Below are positions 25,808-34,981 of a stretch of DNA of 64,000 nt, one piece after another. Below the pieces are notes generated by a model. That model saw only the letters and a program-made list of their open reading frames with translations, made no database searches and was not told the origin of the DNA. Each line of letters opens with the position of its first letter. Within the stretch, counting starts at the first letter, position 1. The stretch is from Azospirillum baldaniorum (lineage in GTDB: Bacteria; Pseudomonadota; Alphaproteobacteria; Azospirillales; Azospirillaceae), in the NCBI RefSeq assembly GCF_003119195.2, contig NZ_CP022253.1:1444001-1508000 (forward strand), given 5' to 3'. A program made the position numbers and the translations under genes.

Positions 25808-27160
25808 ATGACGAAGAAGACGAGGCTCCTGCTGAAGGCCGCCGGTTGCGCCGGCGCCCTGCTGCTCGCCCTCGGCGTCGCGGCGCCCGCCCCGGCCCGC
25901 GCCGAGGTGCGAATCGACATCACCAAGGGCGTGGTCGAGCCGCTGCCGATCGCCATCACCAGCTTCGCCGGTGCCGGCGGGCGCGAGGCGCAGGTCGGCT
26001 CGGACATCTCCAAGGTGGTCGCCGCCGATCTGGAGCGGTCGGGCCTGTTCCGGCCGCTCGACCCCAAGGGCTTCCTGCAGACCCCCGACCAGCTCCGCTC
26101 CGGCGAGCCGCGCTACCAGGACTGGCGCGCCGTCGGCGCCCAGGCGCTGGTCGCCGGCAACACCACCGCCATGGGCGACGGCCGCATGAAGGTCGACTTC
26201 CGCCTGTGGGACGTCGCCGCCGGCCAGTACATGCAGGGGCTGAGCTACACCGCGACCGCCGACAGCTGGCGCCGCATCGCCCACATTATCGCCGACGCCA
26301 TCTACAAGCGGCTGACCGGCGAAGAGGGCTATTTCGACACGCGCATCGTCTATGTGGCCGAATCCGGCCCGGCCAACGCGCGCAAGAAGCAACTCGCCAT
26401 CATGGATCAGGACGGTGAGAACCATCAGTTCCTGACCGACGGCAAGAACCTCGTCCTGACGCCGCGCTTCTCGCCGGCGACCCAGGAAATCACGTACATG
26501 TCGTACTTCAACAAGAAGCCGCGTGTGTACCTGTTCAACATCGACAGCGGTCGCCAGGAAGTCCTCGGCGACTTCGTCGGCATGACCTTTGCCCCGCGCT
26601 TCTCGCCGGACGGCAACAAGGTCGTCATGAGCATGGCGCAGAACGGCAACACCGACATCTACGCCCTGGACCTGCGGACCCGCCGCCAGACCCAGCTCAC
26701 CGATTCGCCGGGCATCGACACCGGCCCCAGCTACTCGCCGGACGGCCAGCGCATCGTCTTCGAGTCGGACCGCGGCGGCAGCCAGCAGCTCTACATCATG
26801 AACGCGGACGGTTCGGGGCAGAAGCGCCTGACCTTCGGCGAGGGCCGCTACGGCACGCCGGTGTGGTCGCCGCGCGGCGACCTGATCGCCTTCACCCGCC
26901 AGCGGGGCAGCAGCTTCGCGCTCGGCGTGATCCGTCCGGACGGCACCGGCGAGCGCATCCTGACCGAGTCGTTCCACGTGGAAGGCCCGACCTGGGCGCC
27001 GAACGGCCGCGTGCTGAGCTTCTTCCGCGATGTTCCGGCCGGGGACGGCCGCGGGCGAAGCGCGAAGCTCTACACCATCGACGTGACGGGCGCAAACGAA
27101 CGCCGTGTGATCACTCCGCTCGACGGCTCCGATCCCGCATGGTCGCCCTTGATTCCCTAG
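25808..27160 (+). CDS. tolB: Tol-Pal system beta-propeller protein TolB
   Basis: 450 residues from the ATG at 25808, two bases after the tolA stop. A cleavable signal peptide ends near [23 protein letters not shown] opens the D1 domain, and the C-terminal part is a six-bladed propeller with repeated [35 protein letters not shown] and [11 protein letters not shown] motifs. TolB sits in the periplasm and is handed between TolA and Pal. Complete and normal. Confidence 0.96.
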   Translation: MTKKTRLLLKAAGCAGALLLALGVAAPAPARAEVRIDITKGVVEPLPIAITSFAGAGGREAQVGSDISKVVAADLERSGLFRPLDPKGFLQTPDQLRSGEPRYQDWRAVGAQALVAGNTTAMGDGRMKVDFRLWDVAAGQYMQGLSYTATADSWRRIAHIIADAIYKRLTGEEGYFDTRIVYVAESGPANARKKQLAIMDQDGENHQFLTDGKNLVLTPRFSPATQEITYMSYFNKKPRVYLFNIDSGRQEVLGDFVGMTFAPRFSPDGNKVVMSMAQNGNTDIYALDLRTRRQTQLTDSPGIDTGPSYSPDGQRIVFESDRGGSQQLYIMNADGSGQKRLTFGEGRYGTPVWSPRGDLIAFTRQRGSSFALGVIRPDGTGERILTESFHVEGPTWAPNGRVLSFFRDVPAGDGRGRSAKLYTIDVTGANERRVITPLDGSDPAWSPLIP

Positions 27161-27308
27161 TGGAGTAGCCCTATTTTGCGCGCGCAAGAACGACGCTCAA
27201 GACGAAGGCCGGAAGTCGGTACTTCCGTCGGGGTCTGGCGGAAGTCGGCGGCGTTCTTCCTCCACAATCCGGTCAAAACATATCGTGTCGCTTAGGGGGT
27301 CATTTAAC

Positions 27309-27785
27309 ATGCGTATCAAGTATCTGAGCCTGATCGCGGCCGTCGCTCTGGTTGCCGCTTGCGAAACCGCTCCGAAGGATGCCGGCAACGCCAACGCCAA
27401 TGGCGCCGCCACGTCCAGCCAGATCCGCCCGGGCTCGCAGGAAGACCTGGTCGTCAACGTCGGCGACCGCGTGTTCTTCGGTCTCGACCGCTACGACCTG
27501 GCTCCGGAGGCTCGCGCCACCCTGGACCGTCAGGCTTCCTGGCTGAAGCAGTACCCGAACGTCACCGTGACCGTCGAAGGCCACGCTGACGAGCGCGGCA
27601 CCCGCGAGTACAACCTCGCCCTGGGTGAGCGTCGCGCCAACTCGGTGAAGAACTACCTCGTCGCCGGCGGCATCAACGCCTCGCGCGTCAAGGTCATCTC
27701 CTACGGCAAGGAGAAGCCGGCGGTCCTCGGCTCGAACGAGGCCTCCTGGGCGCAGAACCGCCGTGGCGTGACCGTCGTCGACTAA
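27309..27785 (+). CDS. pal: Peptidoglycan-associated lipoprotein Pal
   Basis: 158 residues from the ATG at 27309 (AGGGGG upstream). Short signal with lipobox LVAAC, Cys18. The OmpA-like domain is complete: RVFFGLDRYDLAPEA, VTVEGHADERGTREYNLALGERRANSV, VISYGKEKPAVLGSNE and the NRRGVTVV end. Pal anchors the outer membrane to peptidoglycan. A 148-base gap after tolB suggests pal also has its own promoter. The usual next gene, cpoB/ybgF, is not present downstream. Confidence 0.96.
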   Translation: MRIKYLSLIAAVALVAACETAPKDAGNANANGAATSSQIRPGSQEDLVVNVGDRVFFGLDRYDLAPEARATLDRQASWLKQYPNVTVTVEGHADERGTREYNLALGERRANSVKNYLVAGGINASRVKVISYGKEKPAVLGSNEASWAQNRRGVTVVD

Positions 27786-27811
27786 CGACGGCGCCCGTCC
27801 GGGTTCCAAGG

Positions 27812-27850
27812 AAAACGCCGCTCCGGAGCGATCCGGGGCGGCGTTTTTCT
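27812..27850 (+). terminator. Terminator of the tol-pal operon
   Basis: AAAACGCCGCTCCGG at 27812-27826 pairs with CCGGGGCGGCGTTTT at 27833-27847 around a short loop, followed by TTTTTCTTTT. It is a strong rho-independent terminator 27 bases after pal. Confidence 0.9.
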
Positions 27851-27977
27851 TTTGGGACGGTGGGGAGGGTTGGGGTGTGGACAAAGTCCCCATCTCTGAA
27901 TGCAGAACGCAAAAAACCACGCAAGCCGGTCAACGGCTGCGCTTCAGCAATCTCAAAGAAACAACGAAGGGGGAGGA

Positions 27978-28052
<75 letters not shown>

Positions 28053-28214
28053 GCCGGGACGGTGTCTGTGGCCGGGAAGAACTTGCGGCCAACCGTCGAA
28101 GTGGCGCGGGTTATGCCATAGGCTTTGCGCCGATGCAAGCGATGAAGTGCCTTCGCGGCAAAGAAAAATGGGCGGGGAATTCCCCGCCCATGGTCACGTC
28201 CGTTTCCCGGTCGA

Positions 28215-30200
28215 TCAGTCGGAGCCGCCCTGGTTCAGCGCCCCGGCCTCACCGCCCGCCACGGCGTTGCCGAAGGCGCTCGGCGGCGGCAGGACGGCCT
28301 CCGCGCGGAAGTCGGGGACGATGTTGGACAGGATCGTCATCACCCGCTCCGCGTCCCCGGCCCGCGCGGCCGTTTCCAGCTCGCCCAGGGCGCGGTTGAT
28401 AAGGGCGTAGTCGATCACGCGGGGGGAGGCGAGGAACACGCCGTCGGCCTCCGTGCGTGTCGGAGCCTCGGTCGAGGTCAGGATCTCCTCGAACAGCTTC
28501 TCGCCCGGGCGCAGGCCGGTGAACTCGATCTTGATGTCGTGGCCGGGCCGGTAGCCGGCCAGCCGGATCATCTGCCGGGCGAGGTCGACGATCTTCACCG
28601 GCTCGCCCATGTCGAGCACCAGCACCTTGCCACGCTCCTCCAGGCGGGCCACGCCGTGGGCAGAGGCCTGGAGCACCAGTTCCACCGCCTCGCGCACCGT
28701 CATGAAGTAACGACGCATGTCGGGGTGGGTGACGGTCAGCGGGCCGCCCTTGGCGAGCTGGCGGGTGAACAGCGGCACCACCGACCCGCTGGAGCCCAGC
28801 ACGTTGCCGAAGCGGACCGTCATGTAGCGGGTTGCCGTCTCGCCGCCGTCGCGCGGCGGCAGCATGTCGAGCGCCTGGCAGTAGCATTCGGCAAAGCGCT
28901 TGGTGGCGCCCATCACGCTGGTCGGGCGGATCGCCTTGTCGGTGGACACCAGGACCATCGCCTGACAGCCGTTGGCCCGCGCCGCGTCGGCGACATTGCG
29001 GGTGCCGATGACGTTGGTCAGCGCGCCTTCCGACGGGTTGGCCTCCACCAGCGGCACATGCTTCAGGGCCGCGGCGTGGAAGACCATGTGCGGGCGTTGC
29101 GTCTGGAACAGGCGGAAGATGCGGTCGCGGTCGCGCACGTCGGCGATCACCGCCTGGAGCGCCAGGGCGGGGAAGCGCTCCCGCACCTCCATCTCGATGC
29201 TGTAGAGGTTGAACTCCCCGGCATCGACGAGGGTCAGCGTCTCCGGCTGGAGGGCGGCGATCTGGCGGACCAGCTCGCTGCCGATGGTGCCGCCCGCTCC
29301 GGTGACGACGACGCGCCGTCCGGTGACGAGGCTGGCGATGGCGCCGCGGTCGAGAACCGCCTGGGGACGGCCCAGAAGATCCTCCAGCGCGATCGGGCGC
29401 ACCTCGATCTTGCCTTCCCCCAGCGCCGACTTGAACTCGGTCAGGCTGGGCAGGCGGGCCATGGACAGGCCCAGCGATTCCGCCTGTTCCAGCAGGTCGC
29501 GCAGCACGGTGCCGGGCACGTCGGCCTGACCCTTGGCGACGATCAGGCGTTGCGGGCGGTCGCCGCGCTGCGCCAGATCCTCGACCACGCGGGGCAGGTC
29601 GTCGGGGCCGCCCAGGACGGGCACGCCGCGGATGGCGTGGCCGATGCGCCGGTTCTTGTCGTCCAGCAGGCCGACCACCCGGTAGGCGGCGCCGGCGTTC
29701 TGGTCCAGCGAGCGGATGAACAGTTCCGCCGCGTCGCTGACGCCCAGCAGGAGCACCGGAATGCGCGGCACCCCCGTCGAATCCCGGTCATGCAGGCCCA
29801 GCCGGCGGTCCTTCACGAGACGGTAGGCGAAGCGCGGGCCGCCCAGCAGGACGAGCTGCACGAACCACAGGATCACCGGCAGGGAGCGGGGCAGGGCCTC
29901 CAGCCGGGTCAGCAGGAACATGACCGCCAGGAAGCACAGCACGACCGTCGTGACCGCGCGCAGGAGCTGCGCCAGATCGGGGACGGAGGCGTAGCGCCAG
30001 ATGCCGCGGTACAGGCCCGAGAAGCGGAACACCACCGCCGCGATCAGCACCAGGATGGGCAGTCCCGTCAGCAGCGGGTCTCTGTATTCCTGGAACGCCT
30101 GCTCGCCCACACGCAGATACAGAGCCACGACCAGGGCGGCGGCCGTCATCGTCAGATCGTGCAGGTAGACGAGGGACGCCCGCGGAGACGGGATACGCAT
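28215..30200 (-). CDS. CapD/WbpM-family nucleotide-sugar 4,6-dehydratase, membrane-bound
   Basis: 661 residues. Four to five N-terminal membrane helices (about residues 1-115), a first Rossmann region (VPVLLLGVSDAAELFIRSL) and a C-terminal SDR domain with VVTGAGGTIGSELVRQI, HAAALKHVPLVEANP and the catalytic TDKAIRPTSVMGATKR, an SMK-type variant found in the large WbpM group. These enzymes convert UDP-GlcNAc to the 4-keto-6-deoxy sugar that starts QuiNAc, FucNAc and bacillosamine. It is the last gene of a five-gene minus-strand polysaccharide set, 71 bases after the reductase-like gene. Confidence 0.9.
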   Translation of the reverse strand: MRIPSPRASLVYLHDLTMTAAALVVALYLRVGEQAFQEYRDPLLTGLPILVLIAAVVFRFSGLYRGIWRYASVPDLAQLLRAVTTVVLCFLAVMFLLTRLEALPRSLPVILWFVQLVLLGGPRFAYRLVKDRRLGLHDRDSTGVPRIPVLLLGVSDAAELFIRSLDQNAGAAYRVVGLLDDKNRRIGHAIRGVPVLGGPDDLPRVVEDLAQRGDRPQRLIVAKGQADVPGTVLRDLLEQAESLGLSMARLPSLTEFKSALGEGKIEVRPIALEDLLGRPQAVLDRGAIASLVTGRRVVVTGAGGTIGSELVRQIAALQPETLTLVDAGEFNLYSIEMEVRERFPALALQAVIADVRDRDRIFRLFQTQRPHMVFHAAALKHVPLVEANPSEGALTNVIGTRNVADAARANGCQAMVLVSTDKAIRPTSVMGATKRFAECYCQALDMLPPRDGGETATRYMTVRFGNVLGSSGSVVPLFTRQLAKGGPLTVTHPDMRRYFMTVREAVELVLQASAHGVARLEERGKVLVLDMGEPVKIVDLARQMIRLAGYRPGHDIKIEFTGLRPGEKLFEEILTSTEAPTRTEADGVFLASPRVIDYALINRALGELETAARAGDAERVMTILSNIVPDFRAEAVLPPPSAFGNAVAGGEAGALNQGGSD

Positions 30201-30271
30201 GCGCTTTACCTTAGACTATCGCTTCGCCGGGGCCGTTCCCTTTCGGAAAATCCCAGCCCCATCCTGGCCGT

Positions 30272-31225
30272 TCAGCCGCGCACAGCTTTGAACCATTCGG
30301 CGGTCAGGCGCAAGCCGTACGCGGGGTAGCAGGGCGGACGCCAGTTCAGAGCGCGGCGGATGGCCCCGTCGTCGATCACCAGCGAGCCGGCGACGCGGTC
30401 CAGCATGGCCTCCCGCCGGGCCAGCCGCGCGGCGAGCGCCAGCAGGGACGGCGGCACGGGCAGAAGGCGCGCGGGCTTGCCCAACGCCTCCGCGATGGCC
30501 CGCACCAGCTCCGCCGTGGACATCGGTCGTCCGTCATGGACCAGGAACCGCCCGCCCGCCGCCTGCGGGTGGGTCAGGCATTCCTGGATGGCGTCGGCGA
30601 GATTGCCCACGAAGATCAGGCTGCGCCGGTTCTCCAGGGCGCCCAGCGGCAAGGGGATGCCGCGGTCCACCGCCTGCATCAGCCGCAGGAAGTTGCCGCC
30701 CACGCCGGGGCCGTAGACCAGCGGCGGACGGATCACCACGGCCTCCAGCCCGGTGCGGGCCGAGATCTCCGCCAGCGCCCGTTCGGCCTCCAGCTTGGAG
30801 ATGCCGTAGGGGGAATGGGGATCGGGCTCCGTCTCCTCGCTCAGCTCGTCGGGGCGGCTCTCGTCGGCCAGCGCCTTGACGCTGCTGAGATAGACCATCC
30901 GCTTGACGCCCGCGGCGGCGGCGGCCTCGGCCAGCACGCGGGTGCCGGCGGTGTTGACGCGGCGGAAGGCGGCCAGCGGATCGGATTCGCGGTCGCGCAT
31001 GACGTGGACGCGGGCGGCCAGATGGACCACCGCGTCCATGCCCTGGAGCGCGTTGCCCCAGGCGGTGGCGGGACCGATGTCGCCGATGGTGACGGTGTCG
31101 GCGGCGTGCGGAACCGGAATGTCGGGGCGGCGCACGACGGCGCGCACGCTGTGCCCGCGCTCCACCAGCAGGGGGATGACCGTCCGCGCGACGAAACCGG
31201 TGGCCCCGGTGACCAGGACGCGCAT
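30272..31225 (-). CDS. NAD-dependent epimerase/reductase, WbpV/WreQ-like
   Basis: 317 residues; start ATG at 31225 overlaps the stop of the transferase before it (TGATG). It is an extended SDR with VLVTGATGFVARTVIPLL, VHLAARVHVMRD, the YxxxK pair in SPYGISKLEAE and the substrate loop FLRLMQAVDRGIPLPLGALENRRSLI. That last motif and the pairing with a WecA-like transferase and a WbpM-type dehydratase resemble the reductases that turn the 4-keto intermediate into UDP-QuiNAc. Reaction direction and product are inferred, not shown. Confidence 0.82.
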   Translation of the reverse strand: MRVLVTGATGFVARTVIPLLVERGHSVRAVVRRPDIPVPHAADTVTIGDIGPATAWGNALQGMDAVVHLAARVHVMRDRESDPLAAFRRVNTAGTRVLAEAAAAAGVKRMVYLSSVKALADESRPDELSEETEPDPHSPYGISKLEAERALAEISARTGLEAVVIRPPLVYGPGVGGNFLRLMQAVDRGIPLPLGALENRRSLIFVGNLADAIQECLTHPQAAGGRFLVHDGRPMSTAELVRAIAEALGKPARLLPVPPSLLALAARLARREAMLDRVAGSLVIDDGAIRRALNWRPPCYPAYGLRLTAEWFKAVRG

Positions 31226-32256
31226 CACGCGGCCGCCCGCACAGGCCGCGCCAACAGGGCCAGCAGCAGCACGACCGCGCCACCTCCCGCCGGCAGCACC
31301 GTCCAGCCGAGCGCCAGCGACGCCACCGCCAGCAGCAGCAGCGTGCCGTTCAGCGCCAGGACCAGCCGAACCACCTGGGCGTGGTTGCGCCCGCGCTGGG
31401 TGGCCTTCTGATAGAAATGCTCACGGTGGGCCTGCCAGACCTTCTTGCCCTCGGCCAGACGACGCAGCAGCGTGATGGTGGCGTCGGCCAGGAAATAGGC
31501 GGGGATCAGCAGGGCGGCGACCCACAGCCCCGACGCCGCCAGGACCAGCAGCAGCCAGCCCAGCGTGAAGCCCAGCGGCACGCTGCCGACATCGCCCATG
31601 AAGAGCTTGGCGGGGTGCCAGTTCCACACCAGGAAGCCCAGCGCCGCTCCCGCCGCGGCCAGCCCGTAGAGGGCCAGCGCCGGGTCGAGCGCGCCGAGCG
31701 CCGCGACCAGCGCCAGCCCCGCGCCGATGGACGCCGCCTCGCTGCCGGCCAGACCGTCGATGCCGTCCATGAAGTTGAACAGGTTCACGAACCACAGCCA
31801 GCCGACCGCGGCCACCAGCCGGTCCGCCCAGAAGGGCAACAGTCCCTGGAAAACCAGACCGTCTCCGGGAAGAGGGCCGCCGGGAAGCGCGCCCCCGGGA
31901 AGCGCGGTCAGCCCCGCGACCACCGCGGCGATCTGGGCGAGGAATCGCGGCGCCGGACCCAGCCCGCGCCGGTCGTCCATCCAGGACACCGCCATCAGCG
32001 CCACCGCTCCGGCCAGAATCGGCAGCGCGCGCAGCGGATGGTCCGCCGTCATCGCGATGAGCGTCCAGACGGGCAGCAGCGTCAGCATGACGCCCCAGCC
32101 GCCACCGCGCGGCGTCGGAATGGAATGGCTGGAACGGTCGTTCGGGTGGTCGAGGATCGCCTTGCGCCGCAGGTAGGCGAGCACGCGTCCGGTGAGCAGC
32201 CAGGACAGCGCGAAGCTGCCGGCCAAGGCGAGGAATAATGCCAGGGGGCCGCTCAT
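31225..32256 (-). CDS. WecA/WbpL-like polyprenyl-phosphate sugar-1-phosphate transferase
   Basis: 343 residues from the ATG at 32256, which overlaps the preceding stop as ATGA; open frame upstream is not homologous. About ten membrane helices. Family motifs are NDRSSHSIPTPRGGG near the N-terminus, the Mg2+-binding MAVSWMDDRRGLG, NLFNFMDGIDGLAG, and LFMGDVGSVPLGF with HREHFYQKA. These enzymes move a sugar phosphate from UDP-sugar to undecaprenyl phosphate and start O-antigen or capsule units. Given its neighbours the donor may be UDP-QuiNAc or UDP-GlcNAc. Confidence 0.9.
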   Translation of the reverse strand: MSGPLALFLALAGSFALSWLLTGRVLAYLRRKAILDHPNDRSSHSIPTPRGGGWGVMLTLLPVWTLIAMTADHPLRALPILAGAVALMAVSWMDDRRGLGPAPRFLAQIAAVVAGLTALPGGALPGGPLPGDGLVFQGLLPFWADRLVAAVGWLWFVNLFNFMDGIDGLAGSEAASIGAGLALVAALGALDPALALYGLAAAGAALGFLVWNWHPAKLFMGDVGSVPLGFTLGWLLLVLAASGLWVAALLIPAYFLADATITLLRRLAEGKKVWQAHREHFYQKATQRGRNHAQVVRLVLALNGTLLLLAVASLALGWTVLPAGGGAVVLLLALLARPVRAAA

Positions 32257-33443
32257 GATGCCTCCGCGACCGGGGCGGTGCCGGGCTGGGTGGACGCCAG
32301 CAGCCGATGGTACAGCTCGACCGTCTTCGCGCCCACCCGGTCGGACGCCATGTCGGATTCGACCAGACGCCGGCTGGCGGCGCCGAAGCGCCGGCGCAGG
32401 GCGGAGTCGCGCACCAGCACCTCCAACGCCCCGGCCAGGGCCGCGGCGTCGTCGGGCGGGACCAGCAGGGCGTTCTCGCCGGCGTGGGCCACCTCGCGGC
32501 ATCCCGGCACGTCGGTGGCGACGATGGCCCGTCCGCAGGCCGCGGCCTCCAGCAGGCTCTTCGGCAGCCCCTCGCGGCGGGAGGCCAGCACGGCGATGTG
32601 GCAACGCGCCCAGACCTGCCGCACGTCGGCGCTGTGGCCGGGCAATTCGACGCCGGGCAGGGCGGCCCAGCGGTCCAGTTCGGCCTGGGTCACGGAGGTC
32701 GGGTTTTCCGGATCGGGCGTGCCGGCCAGCAGCAGCCGGACGTCAAGCCCCTTGGTCCGCAGGGTCTGCTGCGCCTCGACCAGCGGACCGACGCCCTTGT
32801 CGGCGAGCAGCCGGGCGACGCAGCCCACCGTCACCGGCGGCTCCGGCGGCTCGGGAAGCACCTGATAATGGGCGGTGTCGACGCCGGAGCCGCGGATGAT
32901 CCAGGCGCGCTCGTCGGGAAGCAATCCGGCGGCCACCAGAGTCTGCCGGTCGTCCTCGTTCTGCAGGATGGTCAGGCTGTTCGGGCGCTTCAGCACGGTG
33001 CGCAGCAGCGGGCGGGCGGCGGCCCCGGCGACGCGGGACTTCAGCCCGCCGGTGCCGAGGAAGGCGGAGCCCAGCCCGGTCAGCGCGTTCACCACCGCCG
33101 GCACCCCGGCCAGCCCGGCGGCCAGCCCGCCCAGCAGCACCGGCTTCATGGCGACATGGTGGACCAGATCCGGGGCCTCCCGCCGGTACAGCGCGGCGAT
33201 CTCCGCCACGGCGGACAGGGCGCCCGCCGGGTTGATGCTGCGGCGCTGCCAGGACAGGGGCAGCACGCGGAAACCCTCCGCCTCGATGCGGGGGCCGTGC
33301 TTGTCGACGCGGGTGGCGACGGCGACCTCGAACCCGGCCTCGCGGGCGGCGCGGGCCATGGGCAGGCGGTGGGACCAGAAGTACCAGTCCTCCGTCACCA
33401 GATAGATCAGCTTGCGGCCGGCGTTTGCGGGTCTGCTGCTCAC
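32253..33443 (-). CDS. Family 4 glycosyltransferase
   Basis: 396 residues from a GTG at 33443, 10 bases after the upstream stop with GAGG ahead; an earlier TTG is possible. It is a GT-B enzyme: N-terminal KLIYLVTEDWYFWSHRLPMARAARE and LVHHVAMKPVLLGG, C-terminal nucleotide domain with VGCVARLLADKGV, and HIAVLASRREGLPKSLLEAAACGRAIVATDVPG containing the EX7E-like motif. It presumably adds a later sugar to the lipid-linked unit started by the WecA-like enzyme. Donor and acceptor are unknown. Confidence 0.88.
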   Translation of the reverse strand: MSSRPANAGRKLIYLVTEDWYFWSHRLPMARAAREAGFEVAVATRVDKHGPRIEAEGFRVLPLSWQRRSINPAGALSAVAEIAALYRREAPDLVHHVAMKPVLLGGLAAGLAGVPAVVNALTGLGSAFLGTGGLKSRVAGAAARPLLRTVLKRPNSLTILQNEDDRQTLVAAGLLPDERAWIIRGSGVDTAHYQVLPEPPEPPVTVGCVARLLADKGVGPLVEAQQTLRTKGLDVRLLLAGTPDPENPTSVTQAELDRWAALPGVELPGHSADVRQVWARCHIAVLASRREGLPKSLLEAAACGRAIVATDVPGCREVAHAGENALLVPPDDAAALAGALEVLVRDSALRRRFGAASRRLVESDMASDRVGAKTVELYHRLLASTQPGTAPVAEAS

Positions 33444-33453
33444 GGGGCGGGCC

Positions 33454-34437
33454 TCAGGCAATGCCGTGATAGTCCTTGTACCACGCGATGAAGCGGGGCA
33501 GGCCGACGTCGATCGGCGTCTTCGGCTCATAGCCCAGGTCGAGGCGGCTCGCCTCGATGTCGGCGGTGGTTTCCGGCACGTCGCCCATCTGCAACGGCTC
33601 CATGACCTTCACCGCCTCGCGGCCCAGCGACTCTTCGATGATGCCGATGAAGCGCATCAGATCCTCGGTCCGGTTGTTGCCGAGGTTGTAGACGGTGTGC
33701 GGCGCGCCGTTGGCGTCGGCCGCCGCCGGGCGGTCCAGCGCCGCCAGCACGCCCGCGGCGATGTCCTCGACGAAGGTGAAGTCGCGCTTCATCCGGCCCT
33801 CGTTGAAGACGCGGATCGGGCGGCCCGCCATGATCGCGTCGGCGAACAGATAGGCGGCCATGTCCGGGCGTCCCCAGGGGCCGTAGACGGTGAAGAAGCG
33901 CAAGCCGGTCGCCGGAAACTTGTAGAGGTGGCAGTAGGCGTAGGTCATCATTTCCGCCGCCTTCTTCGTCGCGGCGTAGATGGACATGGGGGAGTCGACG
34001 CGGTCCTCCACCGAGAAGGGCATCTTCTTGTTGGCGCCGTAGACGGAGGAGGTGGAGGCGTAGACGAAATGCTTCAGCTTCGGCATGCGCCGCGCGGCTT
34101 CCAGCATCGCCACCTGGCCGGTGACGTTGGCGTCCACATAGGCGTAGGGGTTCTCCAGCGAATAGCGCACGCCGGCCTGGGCGGCCAGATGCACGACGCC
34201 GGTCGCCTCGGCGAAATCGGGGTCCAGCGCCTCGATGGCGGTGCGGTCGGACACGTCGGTCTTGACGAAACGGAAGCCGGGTCGGGCGGCGAGGCGGGCC
34301 AGCCGTGCCTCCTTCAACGCCACGGAATAGTAGTCGTTGAGGTTGTCGATCCCCAACACCGTCTCGCCGCGATCCAGCAAGGCCGCCGCGACGTGCGAGC
34401 CGATGAAACCGGCCGCGCCGGTGACCACGATCGTCAT
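33454..34437 (-). CDS. UDP-glucuronate 4-epimerase-like NAD-dependent epimerase
   Basis: 327 residues from the ATG at 34437. Extended SDR: MTIVVTGAAGFIGSHVAAAL, VVHLAAQAGVRYSLENPYAYVDAN, YASTSSVYGANKKMPFS, YAATKKAAE (catalytic Tyr-Lys) and RFFTVYGPWGRPDMA. The string GVRYSLENP and YGPWGRPDMA are typical of bacterial UDP-glucuronate 4-epimerases (LpsL/CapI type), which make UDP-galacturonate for surface polysaccharides. First gene of the minus-strand set. Divergent from the plus-strand unit that begins 189 bases away. Confidence 0.88.
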   Translation of the reverse strand: MTIVVTGAAGFIGSHVAAALLDRGETVLGIDNLNDYYSVALKEARLARLAARPGFRFVKTDVSDRTAIEALDPDFAEATGVVHLAAQAGVRYSLENPYAYVDANVTGQVAMLEAARRMPKLKHFVYASTSSVYGANKKMPFSVEDRVDSPMSIYAATKKAAEMMTYAYCHLYKFPATGLRFFTVYGPWGRPDMAAYLFADAIMAGRPIRVFNEGRMKRDFTFVEDIAAGVLAALDRPAAADANGAPHTVYNLGNNRTEDLMRFIGIIEESLGREAVKVMEPLQMGDVPETTADIEASRLDLGYEPKTPIDVGLPRFIAWYKDYHGIA

Positions 34438-34625
34438 ATCCACCACCCTTGACGGGCGCGCGCCGGCCAGACCCAGGGATGAAAGGAATGCGCGCGCCTC
34501 CAGCCCGTCTTATGCCCGAGCCCGTGGCAGGACGCCAGTCCGCAAAAATCCTCCACCGCTTGACAGCCGCCGGGCGCACCCGATCTACTGCCGCAACCTT
34601 AATCACGTTGCCGAGCCGGACATCC

Positions 34626-34964
34626 ATGCCGCCGAAAAAGAATCCAGCGAACCTCAACCCGCTGCAGCTCAAGACGCTGACCCTTCTTCAGGAGCTTGCC
34701 CGTCTGGAGCAGAAGCCGGTCGAGGGGGAGGAAGGGGCCTTCCAGGTCACCAATCTGCCGCACGCCCATGGCAACCATTTCCATCTGGGCAGCGCGGTCG
34801 TCGCCTCCCGCGACGCCACCGGCCTGACCAACGAGGCCGTCTGGACCATTCTTGAGCGCAAGGGCATGCTGCGCCGCGATGCCGGTTACGGGGTCGTGAC
34901 CGCCGAGGGCATGGCCTACGAGACGGGGCTGCGCGACAGCATCCTGCACCGGTCCGACCACTAA
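34626..34964 (+). CDS. Conserved hypothetical protein with winged-helix-like C-terminus
   Basis: 112 residues from the ATG at 34626. The start PPKKNPANLNPLQLKTLTLLQELA is basic then helical; a middle segment has histidines (NLPHAHGNHFHLGSAVV); the end (LTNEAVWTILERKGMLRRDAGYGVVTAEGMAYE) looks like a helix-turn-helix with a wing. It is 17 bases ahead of asnB on the same strand. The histidine cluster could bind metal. I do not recognise a named family. Confidence 0.65.
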   Translation: MPPKKNPANLNPLQLKTLTLLQELARLEQKPVEGEEGAFQVTNLPHAHGNHFHLGSAVVASRDATGLTNEAVWTILERKGMLRRDAGYGVVTAEGMAYETGLRDSILHRSDH

Positions 34965-34981
34965 GGGCGAGGGCGCGCGCC

